Shown: positions 26,704-35,168 of the stretch, one piece after another
Layout of the letters: the number at the start of each line of letters is the position of its first letter
Position numbering within the stretch: the stretch's first letter is position 1
From: Cellvibrionales bacterium
GTDB taxonomy: Bacteria; Pseudomonadota; Gammaproteobacteria; Pseudomonadales; JAHEIH01
Length of the DNA stretch: 39,345 bases
Assembly (NCBI GenBank): GCA_024639455.1
Contig: JAHEIH010000027.1
Location: 139,477-178,821 of the forward strand
Direction of reading: 5' to 3'
The notes under the pieces: model-generated
What the model saw: the letters and a program-made list of their open reading frames with translations, nothing else
Told to the model about the DNA's origin: nothing
Database searches by the model: none
Translations under genes and position numbers: made by a program

Positions 26704-29148
26704 TTAGCGACGAGATTTTTTCTTTGGCTTAACGGTTTTATCCGCGCCTTTTTTAGACGACGTTGCGGCGCGCTTGTCGTGCTTACTTTTGCCACCCTTA
26801 CCACCGCGCTCATCGCGACGATCAACCTTGTGGCGCTTAGCGCGCGCTTGTTTAGCGGCAACTTCAGAAATTGGACTGTGATTTTTATTACTGGGCTTGC
26901 GGCGACGCACCGTTGAAACCACCCCAAGCAACTCCAGATCGACTTTGCGCTCTTCCAATTTAACCGCAGCAACCTGCACCGACAGCTCGTCACCCAATCC
27001 GTAAATCACACCGGTTCGCTCACCGAGTAAACACATGCGCGAGGCATCGAACTGGTAGTAGTCGTTTTGCAGCGCGGTAACATGAACCAGGCCTTCTACA
27101 TACAAGCCCTTCAATTCGACGAACAAACCAAAATTGGTGACCGCAGTGACCACCCCGCGAAACTCTTCGCCCACTTTGTCGAGCAAGTATTCACACTTCA
27201 ACCAGCTCACCACGTCACGCGTCGCCTCGTCGGCGCGGCGCTCCGTCATCGAGGTTTGCTCGCCAAATTGCACCATACGCCCCATGTCATAGGGGTATAT
27301 TTCACCTGCCCCCATTGGCACAGCCCCATCCACACGACGCACGTATCGGCTCGGCATCCCGCAACGGATCACATAGCGAATGGCGCGATGCGTCAACAAA
27401 TCGGGATAGCGGCGAATGGGCGAAGTAAAGTGGGTATACGCTGGATAATTGAGACCAAAGTGGCCTTGGTTGTCTGGGGTATACACCGCCTGACTCATCG
27501 AGCGCAGCATCATAGTTTGAATCAAACTGGCATCGGGGCGCTCGGCGACCATTTGCAACAATGCCTGATAATCTGACGGTGTGGGACTTTCACCACCTGT
27601 TAGGTCGAGCCCCAAGCCTCCCAGAAAGTCTCGCAAGCTTGCCAAACGCTCTTCTTTGGGACCGTTGTGCACGCGAAACAGTCCCGGCAGGGTGTGTTTT
27701 TCCAAGAAGCGCGCAGCGGCCACGTTGGCGCACAGCATGCACTCTTCGATCAGCTTATGGGCGTCGTTGCGCACCACCGGCACGATCTCGGCAATTTTCT
27801 TGTCAGCACCAAACACCATTTGGGTTTCGACGGTTTCAAAATCGATAGCGCCGCGCTGGTGGCGAGAATCGCGCAATGCAGTGTAGAGGTCGTGCAGATC
27901 TTCAAGCACTGGCACCACCGCCGAATAACGCTGTCGCAATGGGTTGTCAGCGCTGCGATCGTCGAGCATTCTGGCGACCTTGTTGTACGTCAGCCGTGCC
28001 TTAGAATGCATCACCGCCTCGTAGAAACAGTAAGAACTTAGATTGCCGCTAGCACTGATGGTCATCTCAGCCACCATACACAAACGGTCTACCTCGGGGT
28101 TCAATGAACACAAACCGTTGGACAAAATCTCCGGCAGCATCGGCACCACGCGACCAGGGAAATACACCGAGTTTCCTCGATTGATCGCTTCGCGATCCAG
28201 CGGGGTATGAGGCCGTACATAGTGCGACACATCAGCAATGGCCACCCACAGGCGCCAACCACCGCCGCTCTTGGTTTCACAGTAAACCGCGTCATCAAAG
28301 TCGCGGGCGTCTTCACCGTCGATGGTCAACAACGACAGGCCGCGCAAATCAACGCGGTGATGCTTATCATCCTCTTCTACCTCGGGCTGCAGGGGAGCAA
28401 TTTGCTGCTCGACCTCACGAGGCCAGATATGCGGAATACCATAGCTGCGGATGGCGACGTCGATTTCCATACCGGGCGCCATATGGTCGCCCAAAATTTC
28501 GCTAATCTCGCCTACCGGGCGGGTTTGCCAGGTGGGTTGAGCGATCAACTTCACGACCACAAACTGTCCATTTTCAGGTTGTAGGTCGCCGCCCTGAGGT
28601 ACTGACACATCGACCCCAATGCGGGGGTTTTCAGGCACCACAAAACCGATACCAGCTTCGCGGAAGTAACGCCCAACCAACTCTTCGGTATTACGACTTA
28701 AAACGTCGACAATGCGGCCCTCTGGGCGACCCTTAGAATCACGACCAACGATACTGACCACCGCGTCGTCGCCGTCCAACACACCGCGCATTTGTCGCGC
28801 ACTAATATAGACATCGTCGCCACCCGCGCTGGGCACCAAGAAACCAAAACCATCACGGTGACCTAGGATTTTGCCTTTGATCAAATCCATCTTTTCGATC
28901 AAACCAAAGCCTTGTTTGCGGTTGCGAACGATTTGGCCGTCGCGCTGCATCGCATTCAAGCGGCGGCGCAAACCTTCAAGGGCGTCATCGTCGTCGATAT
29001 GGAGGCTAGAGGCCAATTCCTGAAAATTCATTGGTACGCCGTTGTTGCGCAGCGTTTCTAGTATCAATTCACGGCTGGCGATGGGATTTTCGTAGTTGGC
29101 GGCTTCACGAGCCGCCTGGGGGTCCTTGGGACCGGTATGTTTTTTCAT
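26704..29148 (-). CDS. rnr: Ribonuclease R
   Basis: RNase R is a 3'-5' exoribonuclease that degrades structured RNA and takes part in rRNA quality control. Domains in order are an N-terminal helix-turn-helix (about 20-90), two cold-shock domains, the RNB catalytic core with the metal aspartates in DGEDARDFDDAVY (near residue 280), an S1 domain (about 640-725), and a Lys/Arg-rich tail ending KPKKKSRR. The frame is open to 29244, but MKKHTGPKDPQAAREA fits the family start, and AAGG precedes the ATG at 29148. Length is 814 aa. Confidence 0.97.
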   Translation of the reverse strand: MKKHTGPKDPQAAREAANYENPIASRELILETLRNNGVPMNFQELASSLHIDDDDALEGLRRRLNAMQRDGQIVRNRKQGFGLIEKMDLIKGKILGHRDGFGFLVPSAGGDDVYISARQMRGVLDGDDAVVSIVGRDSKGRPEGRIVDVLSRNTEELVGRYFREAGIGFVVPENPRIGVDVSVPQGGDLQPENGQFVVVKLIAQPTWQTRPVGEISEILGDHMAPGMEIDVAIRSYGIPHIWPREVEQQIAPLQPEVEEDDKHHRVDLRGLSLLTIDGEDARDFDDAVYCETKSGGGWRLWVAIADVSHYVRPHTPLDREAINRGNSVYFPGRVVPMLPEILSNGLCSLNPEVDRLCMVAEMTISASGNLSSYCFYEAVMHSKARLTYNKVARMLDDRSADNPLRQRYSAVVPVLEDLHDLYTALRDSRHQRGAIDFETVETQMVFGADKKIAEIVPVVRNDAHKLIEECMLCANVAAARFLEKHTLPGLFRVHNGPKEERLASLRDFLGGLGLDLTGGESPTPSDYQALLQMVAERPDASLIQTMMLRSMSQAVYTPDNQGHFGLNYPAYTHFTSPIRRYPDLLTHRAIRYVIRCGMPSRYVRRVDGAVPMGAGEIYPYDMGRMVQFGEQTSMTERRADEATRDVVSWLKCEYLLDKVGEEFRGVVTAVTNFGLFVELKGLYVEGLVHVTALQNDYYQFDASRMCLLGERTGVIYGLGDELSVQVAAVKLEERKVDLELLGVVSTVRRRKPSNKNHSPISEVAAKQARAKRHKVDRRDERGGKGGKSKHDKRAATSSKKGADKTVKPKKKSRR

Positions 29149-29224
29149 AGTGCCTTCAATGTTGGTTTTGCTAAGTGTAACGCAGAAATGCGCGTTACGC
29201 TGCAACGCCACTGGCAGCGATGAC

Positions 29225-29974
29225 CTAGAATGAGTAGCTAACACCCGTGGTCAACGCACGCTTAATGGGCGGCACACCAACAAAAGCTTCGCCGTTGTAA
29301 CGCCAAAAATAACCGATATTAATGTTCAAACGTTCCGTCATAGGGAAGGCCAAACCAGCTTTAAACGTACTGCGGTAGTCACCAAAATCATTCAATGCAG
29401 GCTGAAAATACAGCACACTCGTCAATACCGCTTGGCTCTCTAACTGATACTGCAGTTGCACCGATGAGGTCGCACGGGTTAACTGACGGTCTTGGCTAGC
29501 ATCGGTAGCGTGCTCCTCGCGTTCATCCATCACGCCCAACATGGCATGTAGCGCCAAATCATCTTGCTTTTTTTGCCACGACAAACCAACACCCAATAAT
29601 CGGCGCGACGCCAATTTGGCAAAGTCATCGCTCTCGCTCTGCACAAAGCCTTCAAAATTTAATTCGCCAACAACCTGTTTTCTAATATAACGGCCGTGTA
29701 TCAATTGGCTGTCAGCATTTTTAGTGCCGTCTACTTCGCCGTATTCCAGCTCACCAAACATCAACCACTGGCGCTGATCATTATTGTTGGAGGAGCGAAA
29801 GCTCCCCTTGTATTCCGTCTTTTCAACGGTAGAGCTCGAGGCCGCATAACTCGCCGAGACAGAAGACACCCAACCCTCGGCTTGTTCTTTTAAACTACTG
29901 ACCACCACGGTGGCCTGACTGAATGAACTAAATACACCGCAAAAAAAAGCGACCGACAAGACGCGATAAGACAT
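29225..29974 (-). CDS. DUF481-type outer-membrane beta-barrel protein
   Basis: A cleavable signal peptide (MSYRVLSVAFFCGVFSSFSQA) is followed by alternating-hydrophobicity strands and a C-terminal phenylalanine (GVSYSF), the usual outer-membrane insertion signal. The pattern VSASYAASSSTVEKTEYKG...WLMFGELEYGE...GRYIRKQVVGELNFEGFVQ resembles the DUF481 (YdiY-like) family, which includes salt-induced outer-membrane proteins. Length is 249 aa. The ATG has AGGA 6 nt upstream. It stands between the MlaC-like gene and rnr with modest gaps on both sides. Specific function is unknown. Confidence 0.75.
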   Translation of the reverse strand: MSYRVLSVAFFCGVFSSFSQATVVVSSLKEQAEGWVSSVSASYAASSSTVEKTEYKGSFRSSNNNDQRQWLMFGELEYGEVDGTKNADSQLIHGRYIRKQVVGELNFEGFVQSESDDFAKLASRRLLGVGLSWQKKQDDLALHAMLGVMDEREEHATDASQDRQLTRATSSVQLQYQLESQAVLTSVLYFQPALNDFGDYRSTFKAGLAFPMTERLNINIGYFWRYNGEAFVGVPPIKRALTTGVSYSF

Positions 29975-30019
29975 AAAAATCCTGAAAATGATAGCTAACC
30001 TTAAAATAAGAAGCGCATT

Positions 30020-30697
30020 TTACTCGATTGAGGTGCGATCTTGCCAGTAATGGCAAGTTTCGCTGCCCCGTACAGTATCGTTGCGACACATGTCAGCAAA
30101 ATGACGACGGTTCTTTTTCGCCAAGGATTCGGCAAACGCATCAAACCGTTGCGGCGTTAGACCACGCCGATAGGACCACTTTTTCGTACCGATGTAACTA
30201 AACCAGCCGTAGCGGATGTTATAGAAACGCCACGCATCCCCCTCGTCGACCAGCATCAATTCGATATCTAGATCGGGAAAATTATCCCAAACCGCGGTGA
30301 CATCCAATACGGCTAACTGAGGATTGTTATCGTCGAATTCCACCTCGTTGAGCACAAAGCGCTGACCGCTGTAACTGTCGAGGATTTCAAAGGCATAGCG
30401 TTGCACAGTGCGGTCGAGAATAGCATTGAGCCTGTCCAACTGTTCAGGCATCAACGCGTTGACCTTGTCAGCGGTAGCCAAACCTTCCAAGCTCTCGCGC
30501 CGACTCCACAAGGGTATCACTTTCGCTTGCACCATCGCCCAATAGGTATCGGGATCGGCGGCAAAAGCCTGCTGGTTTTCCTGTAGCGTTGTACTGAATT
30601 GCTGCAAAAACGTATCGTAGGTCAACACGATCTCTTCTCGCGGCGCAGCGTTCAGTAGCGCCGAAAACAACAGAAAAACCATCAGCAGCAACCGCAT
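30020..30697 (-). CDS. MlaC/Ttg2D-like periplasmic phospholipid-binding protein
   Basis: After a signal peptide (MRLLLMVFLLFSALLNA) the layout follows MlaC: a helical first half (FLQQFSTTLQENQQAFAADPDTY), RYAFEILDSYSGQ, then strands ending in DAWRFYNIRYGWFSYI, the place of MlaC's 'ydv.ieGvS' segment. MlaC shuttles phospholipids across the periplasm. The match is by layout rather than strong identity. A GTG at 30709 extends the frame, but I use the ATG at 30697, which overlaps the stop of the SLC13 gene (TAATG). Length is 225 aa. No mlaFEDB genes are nearby, so its partner is unclear. Confidence 0.6.
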   Translation of the reverse strand: MRLLLMVFLLFSALLNAAPREEIVLTYDTFLQQFSTTLQENQQAFAADPDTYWAMVQAKVIPLWSRRESLEGLATADKVNALMPEQLDRLNAILDRTVQRYAFEILDSYSGQRFVLNEVEFDDNNPQLAVLDVTAVWDNFPDLDIELMLVDEGDAWRFYNIRYGWFSYIGTKKWSYRRGLTPQRFDAFAESLAKKNRRHFADMCRNDTVRGSETCHYWQDRTSIE

Positions 30698-32466
30698 TAA
30701 AACGCCCACACCAATGGCACCAAACCTACCACAGCCGCACCGACCAACAAGGTCAACGGCAGGCCAACGCGCAGGTAGTCGGCAAAGCTATAACCGCCTG
30801 GGCCCTGCACCATCAGGTTAGTTTGATAACCAATCGGCGTTGAGAAACTCGCTGAAGCACCAAACAACACCGTCATAACAAATGGCATAGCGTCAACCCC
30901 AAGGGCACTGGCGATCGACAGCGCAATAGGGAACATCAGTACCGCTGCGGCATTGTTGGTAATCGTCTCGGTGACGATCACCGTGGCAAGATATAGCAGG
31001 AACAAATTGACCAAGGGGTCGCTACCGCCTAGCGCCATCAAACCGTTGGCTGCCATCGCCGCCAGACCTGTTTTATAGACCGCCACCCCCAACGACAACG
31101 AGGCTCCAATCGCCAATACCACCCGCATATCGATACTTCGCTGGGCAGATTCCGCGCTGAGACAACCGCTGGCTATCATGCCACCGGCCAACAACAAGGC
31201 ACCACCACTGAGTGACACTACGCCACTGACCACAGCCACCACAAAAGCCAACAGCAGCCCCAGCGCAATCGGCGCCTTGCTTAGGTTGGGGATAGTGGCG
31301 CCGTCTAAACGGCTGAGAAGCAGGAAGTCGCGACTGTAACGGTGGCGTGGCACAAAACCGCGCGCCGCCTCCAACAACAAGGTATCACCAGCGCGCAATT
31401 CAATCGAACCATTCTTTTGGTTGAGACGCTCACCCCCGCGGGACACCGAAATAATGGCACCACCATAGGTGGTACGAAAACGACTCTCCTTAACCGTTTT
31501 ACCGACCAAGAAAGAACAGGGAGATATCACTGCTTCGATCAAGGCGCGGTTGTTGTGAGGCACATCGAGCTTAGCCACCTGATCTTCTGCCGGGGATAAG
31601 CCTCGGATCTGACGCAACTCACTCACCGATTCTGGCTGCCCGACAAAGATCAACACATCCCCGGCATTGAGAATTTCGCGAGGCGCCACGGCAGGCATCA
31701 GTCGATCGCCTGAGCGCATTTCAGACAAGAAACTGTACTGCAATTGGCGCAGACCCGCCTCTGCAATAGATTTACCCACCAGTGGGCCGCCCTCTTCCAC
31801 TCGCATCGCAACCGCATATTTCTCGGCCTCGACAAGGGTATTAGCGAAATCTTCTCTGCTGGGTAACAAGCGGTGGCCGAGCGTCACAAAGTAAACAACA
31901 CCCAATACAACCAAGGGCAAACCCACTATCGCCGGCGCAAATAAATTGAGACTTTCGCCGACTTGAGCCTGCTCCATCAAACCGCTCAACAGGATATTGG
32001 TGGAAGTACCGATCATGGTGCACATACCACCTAGGATAGAGGCAAAGCTCAACGGCATGAGTAATTTAGAGGCGGGAATGCGGCAACGGCGCGCCCATTC
32101 CTGTAACTGCGGAATGAACATCGCCACCACCGGGGTATTGCTCACAATTCCACTAATGGCCGCTACGGGTAGCATCATGCGCATGGTGGAGCGCTTGATA
32201 CCGGTGCCGCGCCCCAAGGCTCGCTGCACCCACACGGTTAAGGCCCCACTTTCTTTGAGCGCCGCCGACACCACATAAAAGGACACAATCACAAACAACG
32301 CGGGATTAGCAAAACCACCGAAGGCCTCGGCGGGGCTAAGCACACCGAAGACCAACAGCGTTGTCATCGCCAGCGCCAACGCATAATCTACAGCGATCAG
32401 GCCACCGATGGACACCACAAAGAAGCCCAGCATAACGACAATTGTAATGATGGCATCAATGCCCAT
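30697..32466 (-). CDS. SLC13-family permease with two TrkA-C (RCK-C) domains
   Basis: Two membrane halves (about residues 1-200 and 395-589) flank a cytoplasmic insert with two TrkA-C domains (about 205-290 and 295-375; ILNAGDVLIFVGQPE and LRAGDTLLLEAARG). The hairpin signatures SNTPVVAMFIP and MIGTSTNILLSGL in the first half, and TNNAAAVLMFPIA and TPIGYQTNLMV in the second, are typical of the DASS/SLC13 group. Members of this architecture move sulfate or dicarboxylates with sodium; the substrate here is not resolved. Length is 589 aa. It is translationally coupled to the MlaC-like gene and divergent from the MBL-fold gene. Confidence 0.88.
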   Translation of the reverse strand: MGIDAIITIVVMLGFFVVSIGGLIAVDYALALAMTTLLVFGVLSPAEAFGGFANPALFVIVSFYVVSAALKESGALTVWVQRALGRGTGIKRSTMRMMLPVAAISGIVSNTPVVAMFIPQLQEWARRCRIPASKLLMPLSFASILGGMCTMIGTSTNILLSGLMEQAQVGESLNLFAPAIVGLPLVVLGVVYFVTLGHRLLPSREDFANTLVEAEKYAVAMRVEEGGPLVGKSIAEAGLRQLQYSFLSEMRSGDRLMPAVAPREILNAGDVLIFVGQPESVSELRQIRGLSPAEDQVAKLDVPHNNRALIEAVISPCSFLVGKTVKESRFRTTYGGAIISVSRGGERLNQKNGSIELRAGDTLLLEAARGFVPRHRYSRDFLLLSRLDGATIPNLSKAPIALGLLLAFVVAVVSGVVSLSGGALLLAGGMIASGCLSAESAQRSIDMRVVLAIGASLSLGVAVYKTGLAAMAANGLMALGGSDPLVNLFLLYLATVIVTETITNNAAAVLMFPIALSIASALGVDAMPFVMTVLFGASASFSTPIGYQTNLMVQGPGGYSFADYLRVGLPLTLLVGAAVVGLVPLVWAF

Positions 32467-32551
32467 GACACTCTTCCAGAAAACGTTTACGCCAGTATAA
32501 ACGTATAAGTAAACTTTCGTAACACTGATCTAACGGAGATAACAATCCCCC

Positions 32552-33598
32552 ATGCGAGCCATATTTAGCGCCCTGCTCTACGCCGTTCTATTGACCACGA
32601 CAGCCTGCGCCACCGCCAATGACGGCAGCGGCGAACCCATGATGGATAGTAAGGAAAAACCGGCGGTATCCTTCTTTAGCGTGATGTGGAAACGCTTCAG
32701 CAATACCGTACCCCATATGGAGCCAAGCAAACCCATTCCACTTCAAGACCCAAGCACTGAGCTACTCAGCGGCACGGGCGACAAGATCATCAAACTCGGT
32801 CACTCCACCGTATTAATGCGTATCGATGGCCACTGGATCATCACCGACCCCATGTTCAGCGAACGTGCCTCGCCCTTTAGTTTTGCCGGACCCAAACGTT
32901 TTCATCCACCGGCACTGCCGCTAGCTAAACTGCCAGCATTGAGCGCTGTGGTCATCAGCCACGACCACTACGACCACCTCGATGAAGCGAGCATCCTGCA
33001 AATCGATGCCATCACCGAGCGCTTTATCGTGCCCAGCCGTGTGCAGCGCCACCTTCTAGAGTGGGGCATCACCGAAAAGAAAATTACCGTGTTAGACTGG
33101 TGGGCATCAACCGAGGTCGGTAGTGTGACCGTGACCGCCACCCCCAGCCAACATTTTTCAGGTCGCTGGCTGAACGACCGCAACCAAACCCTTTGGGCCA
33201 GTTGGGTACTCCGCGGCCAACAGCACAACATCTTCTTCAGCGGTGACACGGGCTATTTTAGTGGCTTTAAAGAGATTGGTGACAAACTCGGGCCATTTGA
33301 TGCAACCTTGATGGAAGCTGGCGCTTACGATGACATGTGGTCGAATATTCACCTCTTCCCTGCAGAGACCCTGCAAGCCCATCGCGACTTGCGCGGCGTG
33401 CGCTTGATCCCAATCCACAACAGCACCTTTAGCCTCGCCTTTCACCCTTGGTTTGAGCCACTAGTCGAACTCAATAAATTAGCCACTCCCGAAGATCGCC
33501 TGCTGACTCCGCGCTTTGGTGAAATTATTGAATTAGAGAGTGATCAAACAACTGAAAAATGGTGGGAACCACTGCTACCTTGGTATCGGGGCGAGTAG
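32552..33598 (+). CDS. Exported metallo-beta-lactamase-fold hydrolase (NAPE-PLD/RomA-like)
   Basis: The metal motif H137-x-H139-x-D141-H142 (ISHDHYDHLD), the upstream GHSTVLMRIDGHWIITDPMF strand pair, GDTGYFSGF and IPIHNSTFSLAFHPW match the Lactamase_B_2 group that includes NAPE-phospholipase D and RomA-like proteins. The first 19 residues form a hydrophobic export signal ending TTTAC, so C19 could be a lipoprotein cysteine, though the lipobox is poor. Length is 348 aa. The GGAG site is 13 nt from the ATG, unusually far. Natural substrate is unknown; a phosphodiester or phospholipid is possible. Confidence 0.85.
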   Translation: MRAIFSALLYAVLLTTTACATANDGSGEPMMDSKEKPAVSFFSVMWKRFSNTVPHMEPSKPIPLQDPSTELLSGTGDKIIKLGHSTVLMRIDGHWIITDPMFSERASPFSFAGPKRFHPPALPLAKLPALSAVVISHDHYDHLDEASILQIDAITERFIVPSRVQRHLLEWGITEKKITVLDWWASTEVGSVTVTATPSQHFSGRWLNDRNQTLWASWVLRGQQHNIFFSGDTGYFSGFKEIGDKLGPFDATLMEAGAYDDMWSNIHLFPAETLQAHRDLRGVRLIPIHNSTFSLAFHPWFEPLVELNKLATPEDRLLTPRFGEIIELESDQTTEKWWEPLLPWYRGE

Positions 33599-33700
33599 TT
33601 GCACATATTTGGGGCACCGGCCGCACAAACCGAGTGCACATCATGTCAGCAACTTGTCACTGCTACTCCCTAAGCTACTGATTAAAAAGAAATTACAAAG
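33599..33700. other. Gene-free stretch upstream of the sigma-54 promoter
   Basis: No reading frame worth calling. It contains TGTCAGCAACTTGTCAC (33644-33660), a pair of TGTCA half-sites in direct orientation, and GTGCAC (33633-33638). Either could be an enhancer site for a sigma-54 activator, but I cannot assign one. Confidence 0.35.
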
Positions 33701-33718
33701 TTGGCACGACGACTGCAA
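33701..33718 (+). promoter_or_regulatory. Sigma-54 (RpoN) promoter
   Basis: TTGGCACGACGACTGCAA has the -24 GG (33703-33704) and -12 GC (33715-33716) separated by exactly 10 bp and keeps all of TGGCACG and TGCA. This is near-perfect against the RpoN consensus. Transcription would begin near 33727-33729. Confidence 0.8.
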
Positions 33719-33727
33719 TAGATATAT

Positions 33728-33795
33728 CGACATATTTGTCTCTGTTATCTCTGTTGACTTTGCTCATTTTTGCGCCCTTCGGGGCGCTTTTTTTT
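33728..33795 (+). ncRNA. Candidate sigma-54-dependent small RNA
   Basis: The stretch from the predicted start to the terminator is about 68 nt. It has no start codon with a ribosome site. Its 5' part is pyrimidine-rich with a near repeat (TCTCTGTT at 33740-33747 and 33749-33756), followed by a short T-rich spacer and a strong terminator hairpin. That is the anatomy of a short regulatory RNA. Targets are unknown. Confidence 0.55.
33772..33795 (+). terminator. Rho-independent terminator
   Basis: GCGCCC and GGGCGC form a perfect stem with a TTCG tetraloop, followed by eight T residues. It is 174 bp past the MBL-fold gene and ends the candidate small RNA; it could also stop read-through from the MBL gene. 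Confidence 0.92.
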
Positions 33796-33845
33796 ACCGT
33801 TCGGGACATCCTGTCCCTCACTAACGTCGCTTGCTCATCTGCTTG

Positions 33846-33992
33846 GCAGACAATGGCTACTGCATTGTCTGCATACATGACGTCTATGCCATTAAATATC
33901 ATTTTGCTTGATTATCTTCGCTCGCGCTCCGCGGGGTTGCGCTCCCGGTGCAACACCACCATAGACAGCTCTATATCTTTAAAGAAGAGAGC
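33846..33992. repeat. Three further hairpins in the gene-free island
   Basis: GCAGACAATG/CATTGTCTGC (33846-33872) is a perfect 10-bp stem with a 7-nt loop. GTTGC/GCAAC (33936-33954) is a short stem. GCTCT/AGAGC (33968-33992) encloses the palindrome TCTTTAAAGA. No open frame in this stretch resembles a protein. Confidence 0.6.
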
Positions 33993-33999
33993 GTTATAT

Positions 34000-34102
34000 A
34001 AACCCCAGCATCACTAGGACGGAACGCCGTGAAAATATCCCTATAGGCTAAACGGCAGCCTCCATGCTGCCGATTTCCGTCTTAAATGTATGTCTGGGGT
34101 TT
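34000..34102. repeat. Nested-palindrome element, candidate dispersed repeat or structured RNA
   Basis: Three coaxial or nested stems can be drawn: AAACCCCAG (34000-34008) with CTGGGGTTT (34094-34102), GACGGAA (34018-34024) with TTCCGTC (34075-34081), and CGGCAGC (34053-34059) with GCTGCCG (34066-34072). The palindrome CCTATAGG is at 34040-34047. The core GCCGTGAAAATATCCCTATAGGCT reads, in part, like an intergenic motif I remember as recurring in many gammaproteobacterial genomes (GCCGTGAATACATCC...), which I cannot verify here. The flanking 34103-34179 down to ppnP shows nothing further. Confidence 0.6.
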
Positions 34103-34179
34103 TGAAACATCACACCAACCTAAAGATGTTGAGAGCGAGGTCCCACGGGATGCGAGAAAAAGGACAAAAGCGACCTTGA

Positions 34180-34461
34180 TTAGCTGTAAAAGCAAAGATA
34201 GGCCGTCGTCGCCGCGACTTTCACGTCAAACGAGCTATTAGCTTCAACGTTAAACTCGGTACCGGCGGAGTAAGACACCCACGCTTCGGTGCCGGCCAAA
34301 CGCACAACTAATTCACCGTAAACCACGCGCATCACTTCGTGTTGGCTAGTGCCAAAAGTGTATTCACCTGCGGCCATAACGCCAGACGTTACGCCGCCTT
34401 CAGCGCCTTGGAAAGCGATCGATTTAACGTTGCCATCAAAGTATTCATTTACATTCAACAT
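34180..34461 (-). CDS. ppnP: Pyrimidine/purine nucleoside phosphorylase PpnP
   Basis: PpnP (formerly YaiE, DUF1255) phosphorolyses several nucleosides to base plus ribose 1-phosphate. The small cupin-like protein is recognisable by [48 protein letters not shown] and TAYLCFY. Length is 93 aa, as in E. coli. A longer frame to 34509 exists, but the ATG at 34461 has GGAG 8 nt upstream and matches the family start MLNVNEYF. It stands alone 67 bp downstream of the Lrp-type gene on the same strand. Confidence 0.94.
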   Translation of the reverse strand: MLNVNEYFDGNVKSIAFQGAEGGVTSGVMAAGEYTFGTSQHEVMRVVYGELVVRLAGTEAWVSYSAGTEFNVEANSSFDVKVAATTAYLCFYS

Positions 34462-34528
34462 AGGGTTATCTCCAAAAAAGTGGCAAGATAATACGCCTAC
34501 TGCCCACAAGAGTCATGCACAACGATGG

Positions 34529-35008
34529 CTATTCTGCCAATTCCAGCGGCAATTCGGTGGTGTTTTTGATCTCGGTAACGGCAATATGCGAATGTACTTC
34601 TCCGACGTGGTCAAGTTGTAGCAGTTTTTCGCGCACAAATACTTCGTACTGGCGAATCCCCACCGCAACAATTTTCAGCATGTAGTCCCAGTTGCCCGCC
34701 ATGGTGTAACACTCCACCACTTCGGGAAACCGCTGGATCTCCCGCTCAAAGTCCTCCAAGTTACTCCGCCCCTGGGCGGTGAGATTAACGGTGGCAAACA
34801 CGATCAGCTCAAAGCCTAGCTTGCGGCTGTCTAACAGGGTGACGTGTTTTTTGATAACACCCGCCTCCTCCAATCGGTTAATACGGCGCCAACAGGGGGA
34901 TTGCGACACATTGCTCATGTCGGCGATTTCCTGGGTGGTGGACTTCGCGTTGCGCTGCATGCAGGCGAGGATATTTAGGTCAGTTTTATCGAGTTTTACG
35001 GCAGTCAT
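34529..35008 (-). CDS. Lrp/AsnC-family transcriptional regulator
   Basis: An N-terminal helix-turn-helix (LDKTDLNILACMQRNAKSTTQEIADMSNVSQSPCWRRINRLEEAGVI, about residues 5-52, quoted by its ends) is followed by the RAM effector-binding domain with VVECYTMAGNWDYMLKIVA. Such regulators sense amino acids. I use the ATG at 35008 (159 aa) because GGTG precedes it; a second ATG at 35020 is possible. The gene diverges from an amino-acid catabolic pair across a 160-bp A/T-rich region holding a perfect palindrome, so it probably controls that pair and itself. Confidence 0.92.
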   Translation of the reverse strand: MTAVKLDKTDLNILACMQRNAKSTTQEIADMSNVSQSPCWRRINRLEEAGVIKKHVTLLDSRKLGFELIVFATVNLTAQGRSNLEDFEREIQRFPEVVECYTMAGNWDYMLKIVAVGIRQYEVFVREKLLQLDHVGEVHSHIAVTEIKNTTELPLELAE

Positions 35009-35029
35009 TTCGCGCACCATTAAAAAAAT

Positions 35030-35042
35030 GAATAATTTATTC
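35030..35042. promoter_or_regulatory. Candidate operator for the Lrp-type regulator
   Basis: GAATAATTTATTC is a perfect 13-bp palindrome in the A/T-rich divergent region, and a related half ACGAATAAATC follows about 10 bp later. A/T-rich palindromes are typical Lrp-family sites. The rest of 35009-35168 has no promoter I would defend. Confidence 0.5.
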
Positions 35043-35168
35043 TTAAAAGTATAGATCAACGAATAAATCACACTAAATATCGTATATAGCCAACATAAAT
35101 AGCATAAAAATACCCTCCAACTCCGCCTAATATGAGCGTAAATGGCGACCTACAAGGCTGGAGGACCT

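Noticed and set aside
33736-34017. 93-codon open frame in the gene-free island
   Set aside because: It crosses the terminator and two hairpins, lacks a ribosome site and has no protein-like pattern.
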